The translations under genes were made by a program, and so were the position numbers. Below, piece by piece: positions 47,316 to 56,912 of a stretch of DNA of 64,000 nucleotides (within the stretch, counting starts at the first letter, position 1; each line of letters opens with the position of its first letter). The stretch covers positions 24,975-88,974 of the forward strand of contig JAOAGQ010000058.1 in NCBI GenBank assembly GCA_026415675.1. Reading direction: 5' to 3'. The notes under the pieces were generated by a model that worked only from the letters and a program-made list of their open reading frames with translations, was not told where the DNA came from and ran no database searches. This DNA comes from Syntrophorhabdaceae bacterium (GTDB lineage Bacteria > Desulfobacterota > Syntrophorhabdia > Syntrophorhabdales > Syntrophorhabdaceae).

Positions 47316-48589
47316 AGATACTGATAAAAAACGGAAGGGTTCTCGATCCGAAAAACGGGATAGATGGGGTGATGGACGTCTATATCAACGGGGGTGTTAT
47401 AGAGAGGGTCGATAGAAACATAAGGACAAGGGGTACGGAAGAAGAGGTGATAGATGCAAAGGGCCTATGTGTTGCCCCCGGTTTTATAGATGTACACGTC
47501 CACCTGAGGGAGCCGGGCTACGAGTATAAAGAGAATATAAAGACAGGGACCGCGGCTGCTGTAAAGGGAGGGTTTACAACGGTAATCTGTATGGCAAACA
47601 CGAACCCTGTGAACGATAACAAAAGCGTAACGGAATATATCGTTAAACAGGCAAAGAAGGATGGGTCCTGCAGGGTATTCCCCTGCGGGGCCATAACAAA
47701 GGGTTTAAAAGGGGAAGAGCTATCGGAGATAGGGGAGATGTATGAATCGGGGATCGTGGCCATCTCCGATGACGGAAAATCCGTAAAAAATAGTCAGCTT
47801 TTAAGGAAGGCCCTTGAATACGTTAAACTCTTTGAAATCCCTGTGATCTCCCACTGTGAGGATGAAGACCTCTCAACAGGTTTTGTTAATGAAGGGAGGG
47901 CCTCTGTCATATCAGGGCTTGACTCTATCCCTACGATAGCGGAAGAGGTGATTGTAAAAAGGGATATGGCCATTGCCGAGTATGTGAGATCAAGGATACA
48001 CCTCACACATCTCTCGACCAAAGGGAGCATAGAAGCGGTTAGGGAGGCAAAAAAGAGATACGGGAAGATCACCTGCGATACCTGTCCCCACTACTTTACC
48101 TTAACCGATGCGGCAACTCTGGGTTTTGATACACATACAAAGGTAAACCCCCCTTTGAGGTCTCACGAGGATGTGGAGGCGATCAGGGAGGGGTTAAGAG
48201 ACGGCACCATAGACATCATCGCCACAGACCATGCCCCCCATGAGGCGGCATCAAAGGATGTGGAGTTCAACCTCGCCTCCTCGGGTATCTCAGGACTCGA
48301 GACTGCCCTGGGACTCTCTATGGGTCTTTTCCACGATGGGGTCCTCGATTTAATCGAGCTTGTAAGGAAGTTTACAGAGAACCCTGCCAGGGTTTTTAAA
48401 CTACCCTTTGGTGAGCTTACCCCGGGCAGGGCTGCAGATGTAATTGTATTTGACCCCTATATCGAATGGACCGTCGATAAAAATACCTTCCTCTCAAAGG
48501 GTAAAAACACCCCTTTCCACGGCTGGAAGATTAAGGGCAAAAACATGATCACCATCGTAGAGGGCGAGATAAAATACAGGGCCAGATAA
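47312..48589 (+). CDS. pyrC: Dihydroorotase (class I)
   Basis: A 425-aa amidohydrolase. The zinc motif [17 protein letters not shown] lies near residue 61, further ligand regions are SHCEDEDLS and HLTHLST, and ATDHAPH holds the catalytic Asp. It closes carbamoyl-aspartate to dihydroorotate. It is the last gene of the operon, with 5 bp to the convergent htpG stop. Confidence 0.96.
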   Translation: MKILIKNGRVLDPKNGIDGVMDVYINGGVIERVDRNIRTRGTEEEVIDAKGLCVAPGFIDVHVHLREPGYEYKENIKTGTAAAVKGGFTTVICMANTNPVNDNKSVTEYIVKQAKKDGSCRVFPCGAITKGLKGEELSEIGEMYESGIVAISDDGKSVKNSQLLRKALEYVKLFEIPVISHCEDEDLSTGFVNEGRASVISGLDSIPTIAEEVIVKRDMAIAEYVRSRIHLTHLSTKGSIEAVREAKKRYGKITCDTCPHYFTLTDAATLGFDTHTKVNPPLRSHEDVEAIREGLRDGTIDIIATDHAPHEAASKDVEFNLASSGISGLETALGLSMGLFHDGVLDLIELVRKFTENPARVFKLPFGELTPGRAADVIVFDPYIEWTVDKNTFLSKGKNTPFHGWKIKGKNMITIVEGEIKYRAR

Positions 48590-48594
48590 ACCTT

Positions 48595-50523
48595 TTATCC
48601 CATCCTTTCCGATGGCCTCCTCGTTAAATTTTCAACCATCAGTTTTGTAATCGTCTTTGAAAATAAAGCGGGGTCTTTCGGTCTTGACCCCTCCAAAATC
48701 AATGCCTGGTCGTACAAAAGCCTTATATACTCAAGGATATCCCCATCCCTTTTCCCCTCCTCGAAGAGCCCCTGCATCTCCTTCAGGATAGGGTGGTCGG
48801 GGTTTATCTCCAGTATCCTCTTGTTCTCAGGGACCTTCTGACCCATAGCCTTTAATATCTTCTCCATCTGGGGGTCAAGGCCATCCTCATCCGCAACAAG
48901 GCAGCAGGGAGAATCGATGAGTCTTCCTGACAGACGGACATCCTTCACCTCATCTTTAAGGGTATCCCTTATAAAATCGAGGAGTTTCTCATACTTCTTT
49001 CTCGACTTCTCCTTCTCCGCCGCCTTCTCTAAATCTATATCGAGCTCCCCTTTTACAACGGATTTCAACATCTTCCCTTTATACTCAAAGAGTCCTCCAA
49101 AGAGGAACTCGTCTATTTCATCGAGGAAGATCAACACCTCATAGTCCTTCTTTTTGAATGCCTCGAGGTAAGGGGATTTTAATGCCTCTTCCCTCGAATT
49201 CCCCGTTATGTAATATATCGAATGCTGACCTTCTTTCATGTCCTTAACATAGTCCGCGAATGTCCTGAACTGCCCTTCTTCTACCTTTGTCGAGGCGAAA
49301 AGGAGGAGGTCCGCTATCGTCTCTTTTCTTAAAAGGTCGTAGTGGATCCCTTCTTTCAGTATCCTCCCAAATTCTTTATAAAATTCCAGGTATTTCTCGT
49401 AGTTATCCCTCTTCATCTCGGATAAGGTATCGAGGATCTTCTTCGTTATGTTCTTCTTTATCGTCTCTATCTCCCTGTTATGCTGCAACATTTCCCTCGA
49501 TATGTTAAGGGGAAGGTCCGAGGAATCGACAACGCCCTTCACAAACCTGAGGTAAGGGGGGAGGAGCTCTTCGCAGTGTTCCATTATCTGTACCCTCTTC
49601 ACATAGAGCATGGGGCCCATCTTATAATCCCTGTAGAGTATGTTTATGGGGGCCTTCTGGGGTATATAAAGAAGGGCGATAAATTCCGATGTCCCCTCTG
49701 CCCTGTAATGGATCACATGGGCAGGCTTTAAAGGGTCGTGGGAGATGTGTTTGTAGAACTCCCCGTATTCCTCCTCTGTTATGCTTGATTTCTCTTTTAA
49801 CCAGATCGCCTTCATGGAATTTATGGTCTCTTCTTCCTTGACCTTATATTTTTCACCCTTTTTAAGCTCACTCTCTTTTTCTCTCTCAACCTCCATAACG
49901 ATGGGGTGAGATATGAAGTCAGAGTATTTTTTTACTATGCTTCTTATCTCCCATGCCTCGAGATACTTCTTGCCCTCCTCTGTAAGATGGAGGATCACAT
50001 CCGTTCCTTTACCTTCCTTTTCCACATCTTCAACCGTAAACGTCCCATCCCCTGTAGATTCCCATTTTACCCCAATCCTGTCTTTCTTCCCTGCCCTTCT
50101 TGAAATCACGGTGACCTTATCCGCCACCATAAAAGAGGAGTAGAAGCCCACCCCGAACTGGCCTATGAGTTCCGGGTTATCCTTTATATCTTTAGATTGG
50201 AGTAATGAGAGAAACTCCTTTGTCCCTGAATGGGCAATAGTACCCAAGGCCTCTATGATCTCTTCCCTTGTCATCCCTATGCCGTTATCACTTACTGTGA
50301 GAGTTCCCTTTTCTTTATCGGGGGTAATCCTTATCTTCCATCCTGTATCGTTCTCCAGTATATCGGGGTTTGTTAAGGATTCGTAGTGGGCCCGGTCAAT
50401 GGCATCCGATGCGTTCGATATGAGTTCCCTTAAAAAGACCTCTTTGTGGGAGTACAGGGAGTGGATCATGAGATCGAGTAATTGTTTAACCTCTGTCTTA
50501 AACTCCATTTTTTCAAGAGCCAT
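48595..50523 (-). CDS. htpG: Chaperone HtpG (Hsp90)
   Basis: A 642-aa bacterial Hsp90. The GHKL ATPase domain shows NASDAIDRAHYES, DNGIGMTREEI and GQFGVGFYSSFMV. Middle and C-terminal dimerisation domains follow, including ISREMLQHNREIETIK. I chose ATG 50523 with AGAGG 8-9 bp upstream; a GTG at 50532 is in frame. Confidence 0.96.
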   Translation of the reverse strand: MALEKMEFKTEVKQLLDLMIHSLYSHKEVFLRELISNASDAIDRAHYESLTNPDILENDTGWKIRITPDKEKGTLTVSDNGIGMTREEIIEALGTIAHSGTKEFLSLLQSKDIKDNPELIGQFGVGFYSSFMVADKVTVISRRAGKKDRIGVKWESTGDGTFTVEDVEKEGKGTDVILHLTEEGKKYLEAWEIRSIVKKYSDFISHPIVMEVEREKESELKKGEKYKVKEEETINSMKAIWLKEKSSITEEEYGEFYKHISHDPLKPAHVIHYRAEGTSEFIALLYIPQKAPINILYRDYKMGPMLYVKRVQIMEHCEELLPPYLRFVKGVVDSSDLPLNISREMLQHNREIETIKKNITKKILDTLSEMKRDNYEKYLEFYKEFGRILKEGIHYDLLRKETIADLLLFASTKVEEGQFRTFADYVKDMKEGQHSIYYITGNSREEALKSPYLEAFKKKDYEVLIFLDEIDEFLFGGLFEYKGKMLKSVVKGELDIDLEKAAEKEKSRKKYEKLLDFIRDTLKDEVKDVRLSGRLIDSPCCLVADEDGLDPQMEKILKAMGQKVPENKRILEINPDHPILKEMQGLFEEGKRDGDILEYIRLLYDQALILEGSRPKDPALFSKTITKLMVENLTRRPSERMG

Positions 50524-50586
50524 AAACATCACCTCTTATAAATTTTTCAGGATTGAACCTTTGATTTTGAAATATTTTTGATAAAA

Positions 50587-50615
50587 AATTTAAGACACGG
50601 CGTTTAAGAATTCAA
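50587..50615 (-). promoter_or_regulatory. Candidate promoter for htpG
   Basis: On the minus strand, TTGAAT (50615-50610), 17-bp spacer, TAAATT (50592-50587). It lies across the end of the histidine kinase gene. No sigma-32 signature was seen. Confidence 0.35.
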
Positions 50616-52219
50616 CCGTCTGCGGAGGCATCGAGCTTTGCTGAGAGTGCCTCAATCGTTAGAGGCTTATGGATAAAAAGAACGCCTTCCTTCATTATCC
50701 TCTCCGATTCCAGGACTTTAAGGCTGTACTCTGTGGAAAACAATATTTTTACTTCGGGGTTTTTCTTCTTTATCCCATTCGATATCCCATAACCGTTCAT
50801 CCTGTCCATCTCAAGATCAAGGATCACAACATCAAAACCGTCTAGGTCATCCTCATATATCTTAATAGCCTCTCCCAATGTTTTTGCCACTCTCGTTTGA
50901 TAACCGAGGGCCCCCAACATTTCCGCACCTACGTTTAATGTGATCTCTTCATCGTCTATGATGAGGGCTTTTCTGTGGTGGGATACCCTCTCTTCGGCAG
51001 GGATATAGATCCGGAATGTCGTTCCCCTGTAAAGGGTGCTTTCGACTTCTATATGGCCGTTATGGGCCTTAACTATTCCATAAACAGAGGTTAGGCCAAG
51101 CCCCATATGGGCTTCCTTTGTGGTGAAAAACGGTTCGAATATGAGCTTTTCTGTTGCCTCATCCATACCGATACCGGAATCGGAGAACGTGATCAACACA
51201 TATCTTCCGGGCTTCATATGATACGAACCAATAACACGATTACGGATAAAAAGATTCTCCGCCTCCACCTTTATCTCCCCCCCTGCAGGCATTGCTTCCT
51301 TGGCATTTGTATATAGGAGGGTAAACATCTTTTCTATCAGTTCTCTATTCCCCCTGATCGCCCATAGGTTACTCTCGCACCATGTCTTTATCTTTATGTT
51401 GGTCTTCTTTCTTTTAAACTCCTCTACCGTCTTTTTGATAATCCTTTCTATATCGAGATGCTCTCTTTTCTCCCCCTCTTTCCCTGTGAAGAGGAGTAAT
51501 TCTCTAATGAGGTTTGATGCTTCCTGTACCTGCCTTTCCGCAGTCTTGAGTTTAACATAATCGGGATGGGATGGCTCCTTCTCCGAAATAAGAAGGGAGA
51601 TAAAACCCTGGATACCCATGAGCTTATTGTTCAAAGGGTGGGACAAACCCCCTATAATCCTATAGACGAGATCCATCTTATCTTTCAGATATCGTCCCTC
51701 TTCTTCCCTTTTTCTCTCGTTTATATCTTCGATGATGCATAAGATATAGTTTTTTTGAGAACCATCACCTGCCATCATCCTTGCGGAAAAAGAAAACCAC
51801 GTACCGTGCCCGTAATTATCATAAAGCCTTATCTCATGCCCCCTAACCTCGCCCCTCTCCATGATCCCTTTCACAAATTGAGCCCTTTTCACATGGTCGG
51901 GAAAAAAGAATGCCCACATATCCTTAGGCGGCATACCCTGGGATTCAAACCCTTTAATCTTTGCCATATAAGGATTTGAAGAGATGACTGTTCCGTTTAT
52001 GTCAACGACGCAAATACCAAGAGGAGCGGCCTCCCATAAATTAATATGTTCTAAGACCCCTTTTCTTCCTCTCTGTCCCTGATCAAAAACCAATTTTTCC
52101 ATCGAATTTAAGGTGTTCTTGATCTCTCCCATTCTCTTGATAACAAAAACAAGCCCCAGAGAGACAAAGATAAGAAGGCATAGGGAGAGAAAAAAGATGG
52201 TTGTGTTGACCCCGATCAA
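50612..52219 (-). CDS. Hybrid sensor histidine kinase with C-terminal receiver domain
   Basis: A 535-aa protein. One N-terminal TM (residues 7-28) is followed by a PAS domain (about 60-168). The phospho-acceptor His194 lies in GGLSHPLNNKLMG. The ATPase domain has N-box LLYTNAKEAMP and G-boxes FSDSGIGMDEATE and MGLGLTSVYGIV. The receiver (416-530) has IIDDEE, phospho-acceptor Asp468 in VILDLEM, and Lys518 in IHKPL. No output domain or response regulator gene is adjacent, so the signal target is unknown. Confidence 0.88.
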   Translation of the reverse strand: MIGVNTTIFFLSLCLLIFVSLGLVFVIKRMGEIKNTLNSMEKLVFDQGQRGRKGVLEHINLWEAAPLGICVVDINGTVISSNPYMAKIKGFESQGMPPKDMWAFFFPDHVKRAQFVKGIMERGEVRGHEIRLYDNYGHGTWFSFSARMMAGDGSQKNYILCIIEDINERKREEEGRYLKDKMDLVYRIIGGLSHPLNNKLMGIQGFISLLISEKEPSHPDYVKLKTAERQVQEASNLIRELLLFTGKEGEKREHLDIERIIKKTVEEFKRKKTNIKIKTWCESNLWAIRGNRELIEKMFTLLYTNAKEAMPAGGEIKVEAENLFIRNRVIGSYHMKPGRYVLITFSDSGIGMDEATEKLIFEPFFTTKEAHMGLGLTSVYGIVKAHNGHIEVESTLYRGTTFRIYIPAEERVSHHRKALIIDDEEITLNVGAEMLGALGYQTRVAKTLGEAIKIYEDDLDGFDVVILDLEMDRMNGYGISNGIKKKNPEVKILFSTEYSLKVLESERIMKEGVLFIHKPLTIEALSAKLDASADG

Positions 52220-52263
52220 AATATATTCCCCGAGATGATTTTTGCGTATCTTTTTACAAAATC

Positions 52264-52292
52264 TTTATAGCCTTTCCCTTAAATGGTATAAT
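52264..52292 (+). promoter_or_regulatory. Extended -10 promoter for the K+ channel gene, very short leader
   Basis: TTTATA (52264-52269), 17-bp spacer, perfect TATAAT (52287-52292) preceded by TGG. The predicted start lies only about 4-5 bp before the ATG at 52304, which has no Shine-Dalgarno. Confidence 0.6.
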
Positions 52293-52303
52293 GAGACCGA
52301 GTT

Positions 52304-53338
52304 ATGGTCCATAGTATACCAAAAAAACTGCGTTATATCACCATTGCGATTTTCTTAGTGGTTTTTGTAGGTACGGTCGGTTTTAAAATATCCGGGGGGG
52401 AGAAGACCACCTTTCTCGATGCCCTTTATATGACGGCCATCACCATATCCACCGTGGGCTACGGGGATGTGATCGGCCTCGATAACAAACCATTGGGAAA
52501 AATCTTCGCGATCGTCTTTATCTTTCTGGGTACAGGTTTTATGGCCTATCTATTTACCACCCTGGCAGCATACATAATCGAGGGCGAACTGAAAAAGGTC
52601 TTCAGGAGGAGACAGATGGAGAAAAGGATAGAGAAATTGAAGAACCATTACATCGTGTGCGGTGCGGGCATGGTCGGTCTTTATATCGTCCACGAACTCT
52701 ACCATACGAGGAGACACCAGGTTGTCATCGATATAAATGAGAACAAGATTGAGGAACTGAAGATACATAACATAAAAGATGTAGATATGATTATAGGCGA
52801 TGCGACGGAAAACGATGTCCTCGAGAAGGCGATGATACATAAAGCGGCCGGTCTCTTTGCCACAACGAATTCCGATAACGACAATATAGTGATAATCCTG
52901 ACCGCGAGGCAGTTAAACCCGAAAATGAGGATCGTGGCGAGGTGTACGGATACAAAAAATGTGGATAAGATGAAAAGGGCAGGGGCAGATAACGTGGTGG
53001 CCCTTAACTATATCGGCGGGATGCGTATGGCTTCTGAAATGATAAGGCCCCATGTAACATCGTTTCTCGACAAGATGTTAAGGGACAAAGACTCCCACCT
53101 AAGGGTAGAAGAGGTACACATTCCTGACAATTCACCGTATCTGGGAATGACCGTCGGGAGTATAGATTTCAGGAGTTTCGGGAATATACTCCTTATCGCG
53201 GTGAGGAAGGCAGATGGGGAGTGGATATATAACCCCCGGCCGGAGACCACGATAGAAAAGCATATGAGCCTTATCATCCTTGCAACCGCGGAAGAGAGGG
53301 AGATTCTCCAGGCCCTTGTCTCAGAGAAAGAAGAATGA
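52304..53338 (+). CDS. TrkA-domain potassium channel (2-TM, RCK-gated)
   Basis: A 344-aa protein. Two TM segments (residues 9-27 and 66-90) flank a pore loop with the K+ selectivity filter TISTVGYGDV. A Rossmann RCK/TrkA-N domain (VCGAGMVGLYIVHEL, DINENK, IIGDATEND) follows, then a TrkA-C domain (about 265-340). The architecture matches MthK-like gated channels. The ligand is probably a nucleotide or Ca2+, not determinable here. Confidence 0.9.
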   Translation: MVHSIPKKLRYITIAIFLVVFVGTVGFKISGGEKTTFLDALYMTAITISTVGYGDVIGLDNKPLGKIFAIVFIFLGTGFMAYLFTTLAAYIIEGELKKVFRRRQMEKRIEKLKNHYIVCGAGMVGLYIVHELYHTRRHQVVIDINENKIEELKIHNIKDVDMIIGDATENDVLEKAMIHKAAGLFATTNSDNDNIVIILTARQLNPKMRIVARCTDTKNVDKMKRAGADNVVALNYIGGMRMASEMIRPHVTSFLDKMLRDKDSHLRVEEVHIPDNSPYLGMTVGSIDFRSFGNILLIAVRKADGEWIYNPRPETTIEKHMSLIILATAEEREILQALVSEKEE

Positions 53339-53360
53339 ATACTCTCTTAAGAGGTATACG

Positions 53361-54149
53361 ATGAAGATCGCCGTTTCAGGTAAAGGGGGGGTAGGGAAGA
53401 CAACACTCGCAGGGGTTATGGCAAGAATCATCGCCTCACACGGGCATAAGGTTCTTGCCATAGATGCGGATCCCGATTCAAATCTCGCAAGTGCCATCGG
53501 TTTCACCCAGGGGGAGGTATCCACTATAAAACCCCTTGCAGAGATGGAAGATTTTATCGAGGAGCGTACAGGGGCAAAAAAGGGGCAGTACGGTACATTC
53601 TTTAAGCTAAACCCCAGGGTGGATGATATCCCCGAACTCTTCTCCATAGAGAAACACGGGGTGAAACTCGTTGTTCTGGGGAGCATACCGCAAGGGGGGG
53701 GCGGATGTTTCTGCGCCGAGAACGTCCTTTTGAGAAACCTTTTAACCCATGTACTCGTTGAGAGGGATGAGTACGTTATAGTAGATATGGAGGCAGGTCT
53801 CGAACATTTAGGAAGGGGTTCAACGGCCTACATAGACGCCATGATCGTGGTCGTAGAGCCGGGGAGGAGGAGTCTCCAGACCGCCCATCAGGTAAAGAAG
53901 CTCGCCTCTGACCTCGGTATAAAACATCTCTTCATCGTAGGAAACAAGGTTGGAGGGGATGAGGATAGTTCCCTCATAGAAGAGGAACTAAAAGGGATGC
54001 CTCTGGCAGGCATGATAAGTTACAACGCGAAAATACTGGAGGCAGACAAGAAAGGGGTCTCCCCTTACGACATCGACGATAAAATAAGGGAGGAGACCGC
54101 AATTATCATCGAGAATATAGAAAATCACCTGAAGAGAAAGGACATATAG
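53361..54149 (+). CDS. cooC: CooC-type nickel-insertion ATPase
   Basis: A 262-aa MinD/NifH-like P-loop ATPase. The deviant Walker A is SGKGGVGKTTLAG. Cys116-x-Cys118 lies in GGCFCAENVLL, the CxC metal site of CooC/AcsF proteins. Asp-rich IDADPDSNLA follows switch I. It matures the Ni-Fe-S cluster of CO dehydrogenase. No CODH gene is in the window. I chose ATG 53361, with GAGGT 7 bp upstream; the upstream in-frame extension overlaps the channel gene and lacks homology. Confidence 0.87.
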   Translation: MKIAVSGKGGVGKTTLAGVMARIIASHGHKVLAIDADPDSNLASAIGFTQGEVSTIKPLAEMEDFIEERTGAKKGQYGTFFKLNPRVDDIPELFSIEKHGVKLVVLGSIPQGGGGCFCAENVLLRNLLTHVLVERDEYVIVDMEAGLEHLGRGSTAYIDAMIVVVEPGRRSLQTAHQVKKLASDLGIKHLFIVGNKVGGDEDSSLIEEELKGMPLAGMISYNAKILEADKKGVSPYDIDDKIREETAIIIENIENHLKRKDI

Positions 54150-54877
54150 TGGTTATGAGAAAAGCCCTTGCCTTTCTGAGTATGGTTTTTGTTACGGTCT
54201 TTCTCTCGATCATCGCCCTTTTTGTATCGATCTTTGATAGAACGGGAAGGGTTGTCCACAACCTTGCAAGGCTATGGGCAAAAATCCACCTTAAGGCATG
54301 TGGAATAGAGGTAAAAATAGACAGGACAGAGCCATTCAATAAAACCCCCATGATTATCATGTGCAACCACCAGAGTGCCCTTGATATCTACGCCTTACTC
54401 ACCGCTATTCCTGTACATTTCAAATGGATAGCGAAGAGGCAGCTCTTCTCCATCCCCTTTCTCGGCTGGGCAATGAAAAGGGCCGGTTATATAAGTCTCG
54501 ACAGGGAAAACCCGAGGGAGGCGTTGAATGCGATTATCGAGGCAGCAGCAGAGATAAAGGATGGGACGAACATCCTCATATTCCCCGAAGGGACGAGGAG
54601 TAAGGACGGCACCCTCCTTCCATTTAAAAAGGGGGCCTTTTTACTTGCATTGAAGGCAGGGGTCCCTGTATTGCCCATAGGCATCTACGGAACATCCCCC
54701 ATACAACCAAAGGGGAGTTTTATCCCGAGAAAAAAGGGGACGGTATATATCCATGTGGGGGAACCGATTACGGTCGATGCGTTTAACCCCCATGAGAGAT
54801 CAAGACTCATGGAACAGGTCAGGGCATCCATCGAGGGGCTTTTGGCATTGAAAGATAATAAAAAAGTAGAGGTGTGA
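54149..54877 (+). CDS. plsC: 1-acyl-sn-glycerol-3-phosphate acyltransferase
   Basis: A 242-aa acyltransferase with an N-terminal TM. The HX4D motif appears as NHQSALD and the substrate motif as FPEGTRSKDG. It makes phosphatidic acid from lysophosphatidic acid. Start is GTG at 54149, overlapping the cooC stop by 1 bp, with AAAGGA 6 bp upstream. Confidence 0.93.
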   Translation: MVMRKALAFLSMVFVTVFLSIIALFVSIFDRTGRVVHNLARLWAKIHLKACGIEVKIDRTEPFNKTPMIIMCNHQSALDIYALLTAIPVHFKWIAKRQLFSIPFLGWAMKRAGYISLDRENPREALNAIIEAAAEIKDGTNILIFPEGTRSKDGTLLPFKKGAFLLALKAGVPVLPIGIYGTSPIQPKGSFIPRKKGTVYIHVGEPITVDAFNPHERSRLMEQVRASIEGLLALKDNKKVEV

Positions 54878-54881
54878 ACCA

Positions 54882-56912
54882 TTGTCTACGGAACTAAAAA
54901 GGGAATTAATAGGGGTTGGGCTTTCAGGACTTTTTATTTTTCTCTTGGTTAGCCTCCTCACCTATCACCCCCTCGACCCCTCTTTCAATACCCTCGCCTC
55001 GGGGCCAGTGAAAAATCTCTGCGGCAGGGCAGGCTCATATACCGCGGACATGATGATGCAACTCTTCGGGTTTATGAGCTACCTCCTGACCTTGTATGTC
55101 CTTTTCTTCTCACTCGTATGCTTTAGAAAAAAAGGTATCCCCTCCCCTCTTATTACATCTATATCGGGCCTTGTCCTTTTCTTTCTCTCCCTTTCCGTAA
55201 TCATGGAACTCCTCTTCGGCAAGATACATGCAAAGGGGGTGGACATACCCTTCTCGGGCCTTCTCGGCGTTCTCATAGGGCAGGCAACGGTAAATCTTTT
55301 CAGTAAATTCGGCTCCTATCTCATATCCATCCTCCTCCTTCTTATCTCCGTCTTCCTCATCGTCCAGGCCCCATTAGTATCCATAATCGAGGCAAATCTC
55401 AGGAGGAAGAGGTCAGCAGGGAGGATAAAAGAGATCAAGGTTACAGAGGAGAAAAAGGAGGAGCCGAAGGCAGAAAAGAAACCTGTCCAGGAGACATTCG
55501 AATTTGTCAAAGATATAGGCCCCTACAAACTCCCCCCCATATCCCTCCTTGATCCTGTAGAGAGGAAAGAGGTTAAGATAGACAAGGAGAGTATCCAGGC
55601 GAATGCCGCTATTCTGGAAAATAAATTGAGGGATTACGGGATAGAAGGGAGGGTGTCGGAGGTAAGACCGGGTCCTGTGATCACCATGTACGAATTCGAG
55701 CCTGCCCCTGGCATAAAGGTAAGCAGGATTGCAAACCTCGAGGATGACCTCGCCATGGCGTTAAGTGCCATCTCCATTAGAATCATTGCCCCCATCCCCG
55801 GTAAATCCGTTGTGGGCATTGAGGTCCCCAACAAGGAAAGACAGACCGTCTATCTGAGGGAGATTATAGAATCCCAGGTCTTTGAATCATCGAAATCATA
55901 CCTTACCCTCGCCCTGGGCAAGACCATTTCCGGAGACCCCTTTGTCGCGGATCTGACAAAAATGCCCCACCTCCTCGTTGCGGGTTCTACAGGTTCAGGA
56001 AAGAGCGTCTCCTTAAACAGCATGATCTGCAGTATCCTTTTAAAGGCAACCCCCCTGAACGTAAGGTTTCTCATGGTAGACTTGAAGATGCTCGAACTGT
56101 CTCCTTACGATGGTATACCCCATCTCCTCCTGCCTGTTGTAACAAACCCAAAAAATGCAAAGGCAGCCCTCCGCTGGCTGATAGATGAGATGGAGAGGAG
56201 GTATTCTATGATGGCGGAGGTAGGGGCGAGGAATATCGATCGATACAACGCAAAGGCGATAAAACAGGAGGTAGAGCCCCTGCCCTATATCGTGGTGGTT
56301 ATAGATGAACTGGCAGATCTAATGATGGTCTCCACAAAGGAGGTGGAGGAGTATATAGCAAGACTTGCCCAGATGGCAAGGGCATCGGGGATACACCTGA
56401 TCCTGGCCACACAGAGGCCCTCCGTTGATGTCCTAACAGGTATCATAAAGGCAAACTTCCCTGCCCGCATCTCCTGTAAGGTGATCTCAAAGGTGGATTC
56501 GAGGACCATCCTCGATACAAACGGTGCAGAGGCCTTGCTTGGATACGGGGATATGCTCTTTTTGAGCCCGGGGGTGAGTAAAATACAGAGGCTCCACGGG
56601 CCTTATGTGTCTGAAAACGAGATAAGGCGTATAGTCGAGTTTTTAAAGAGACAGGGGGAACCCTCATATCAGACGGAGATACTGGAAGAGAAAGACGATA
56701 CGGCAGGGGGCGATGACGATATTGAAGATGAAAAGTACAGGGAGGCGGTAGAATTCGTTATAGAAAAGCAGGAGGCCTCTATAAGCATGATCCAGAGGAG
56801 GTTCAAGATAGGCTATAACAGGGCCGCAAGGATCGTGGAAAGGATGGAAAGGGAGGGGATAGTTGGTCCCTCCGATGGGGTAAAACCAAGAGAGGTGCTA
56901 AAAAGACAATGA
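54882..56912 (+). CDS. ftsK: DNA translocase FtsK/SpoIIIE
   Basis: A 676-aa protein. Four N-terminal TM segments (about residues 12-165) are followed by a short charged linker. The motor has Walker A AGSTGSGKSVSLN near residue 367 and Walker B VVVIDELADLMM near 470. A C-terminal gamma winged-helix domain (about 612-676) recognises KOPS-like sites. It moves chromosome ends at the septum. Start is TTG 54882 with AGAGGTG upstream. Confidence 0.95.
   Translation: MSTELKRELIGVGLSGLFIFLLVSLLTYHPLDPSFNTLASGPVKNLCGRAGSYTADMMMQLFGFMSYLLTLYVLFFSLVCFRKKGIPSPLITSISGLVLFFLSLSVIMELLFGKIHAKGVDIPFSGLLGVLIGQATVNLFSKFGSYLISILLLLISVFLIVQAPLVSIIEANLRRKRSAGRIKEIKVTEEKKEEPKAEKKPVQETFEFVKDIGPYKLPPISLLDPVERKEVKIDKESIQANAAILENKLRDYGIEGRVSEVRPGPVITMYEFEPAPGIKVSRIANLEDDLAMALSAISIRIIAPIPGKSVVGIEVPNKERQTVYLREIIESQVFESSKSYLTLALGKTISGDPFVADLTKMPHLLVAGSTGSGKSVSLNSMICSILLKATPLNVRFLMVDLKMLELSPYDGIPHLLLPVVTNPKNAKAALRWLIDEMERRYSMMAEVGARNIDRYNAKAIKQEVEPLPYIVVVIDELADLMMVSTKEVEEYIARLAQMARASGIHLILATQRPSVDVLTGIIKANFPARISCKVISKVDSRTILDTNGAEALLGYGDMLFLSPGVSKIQRLHGPYVSENEIRRIVEFLKRQGEPSYQTEILEEKDDTAGGDDDIEDEKYREAVEFVIEKQEASISMIQRRFKIGYNRAARIVERMEREGIVGPSDGVKPREVLKRQ

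Noticed and set aside
53280..53360. N-terminal extension of CooC from an ATG at 53280
   Set aside because: Inside the channel gene, no similarity to CooC, and a good SD precedes ATG 53361.
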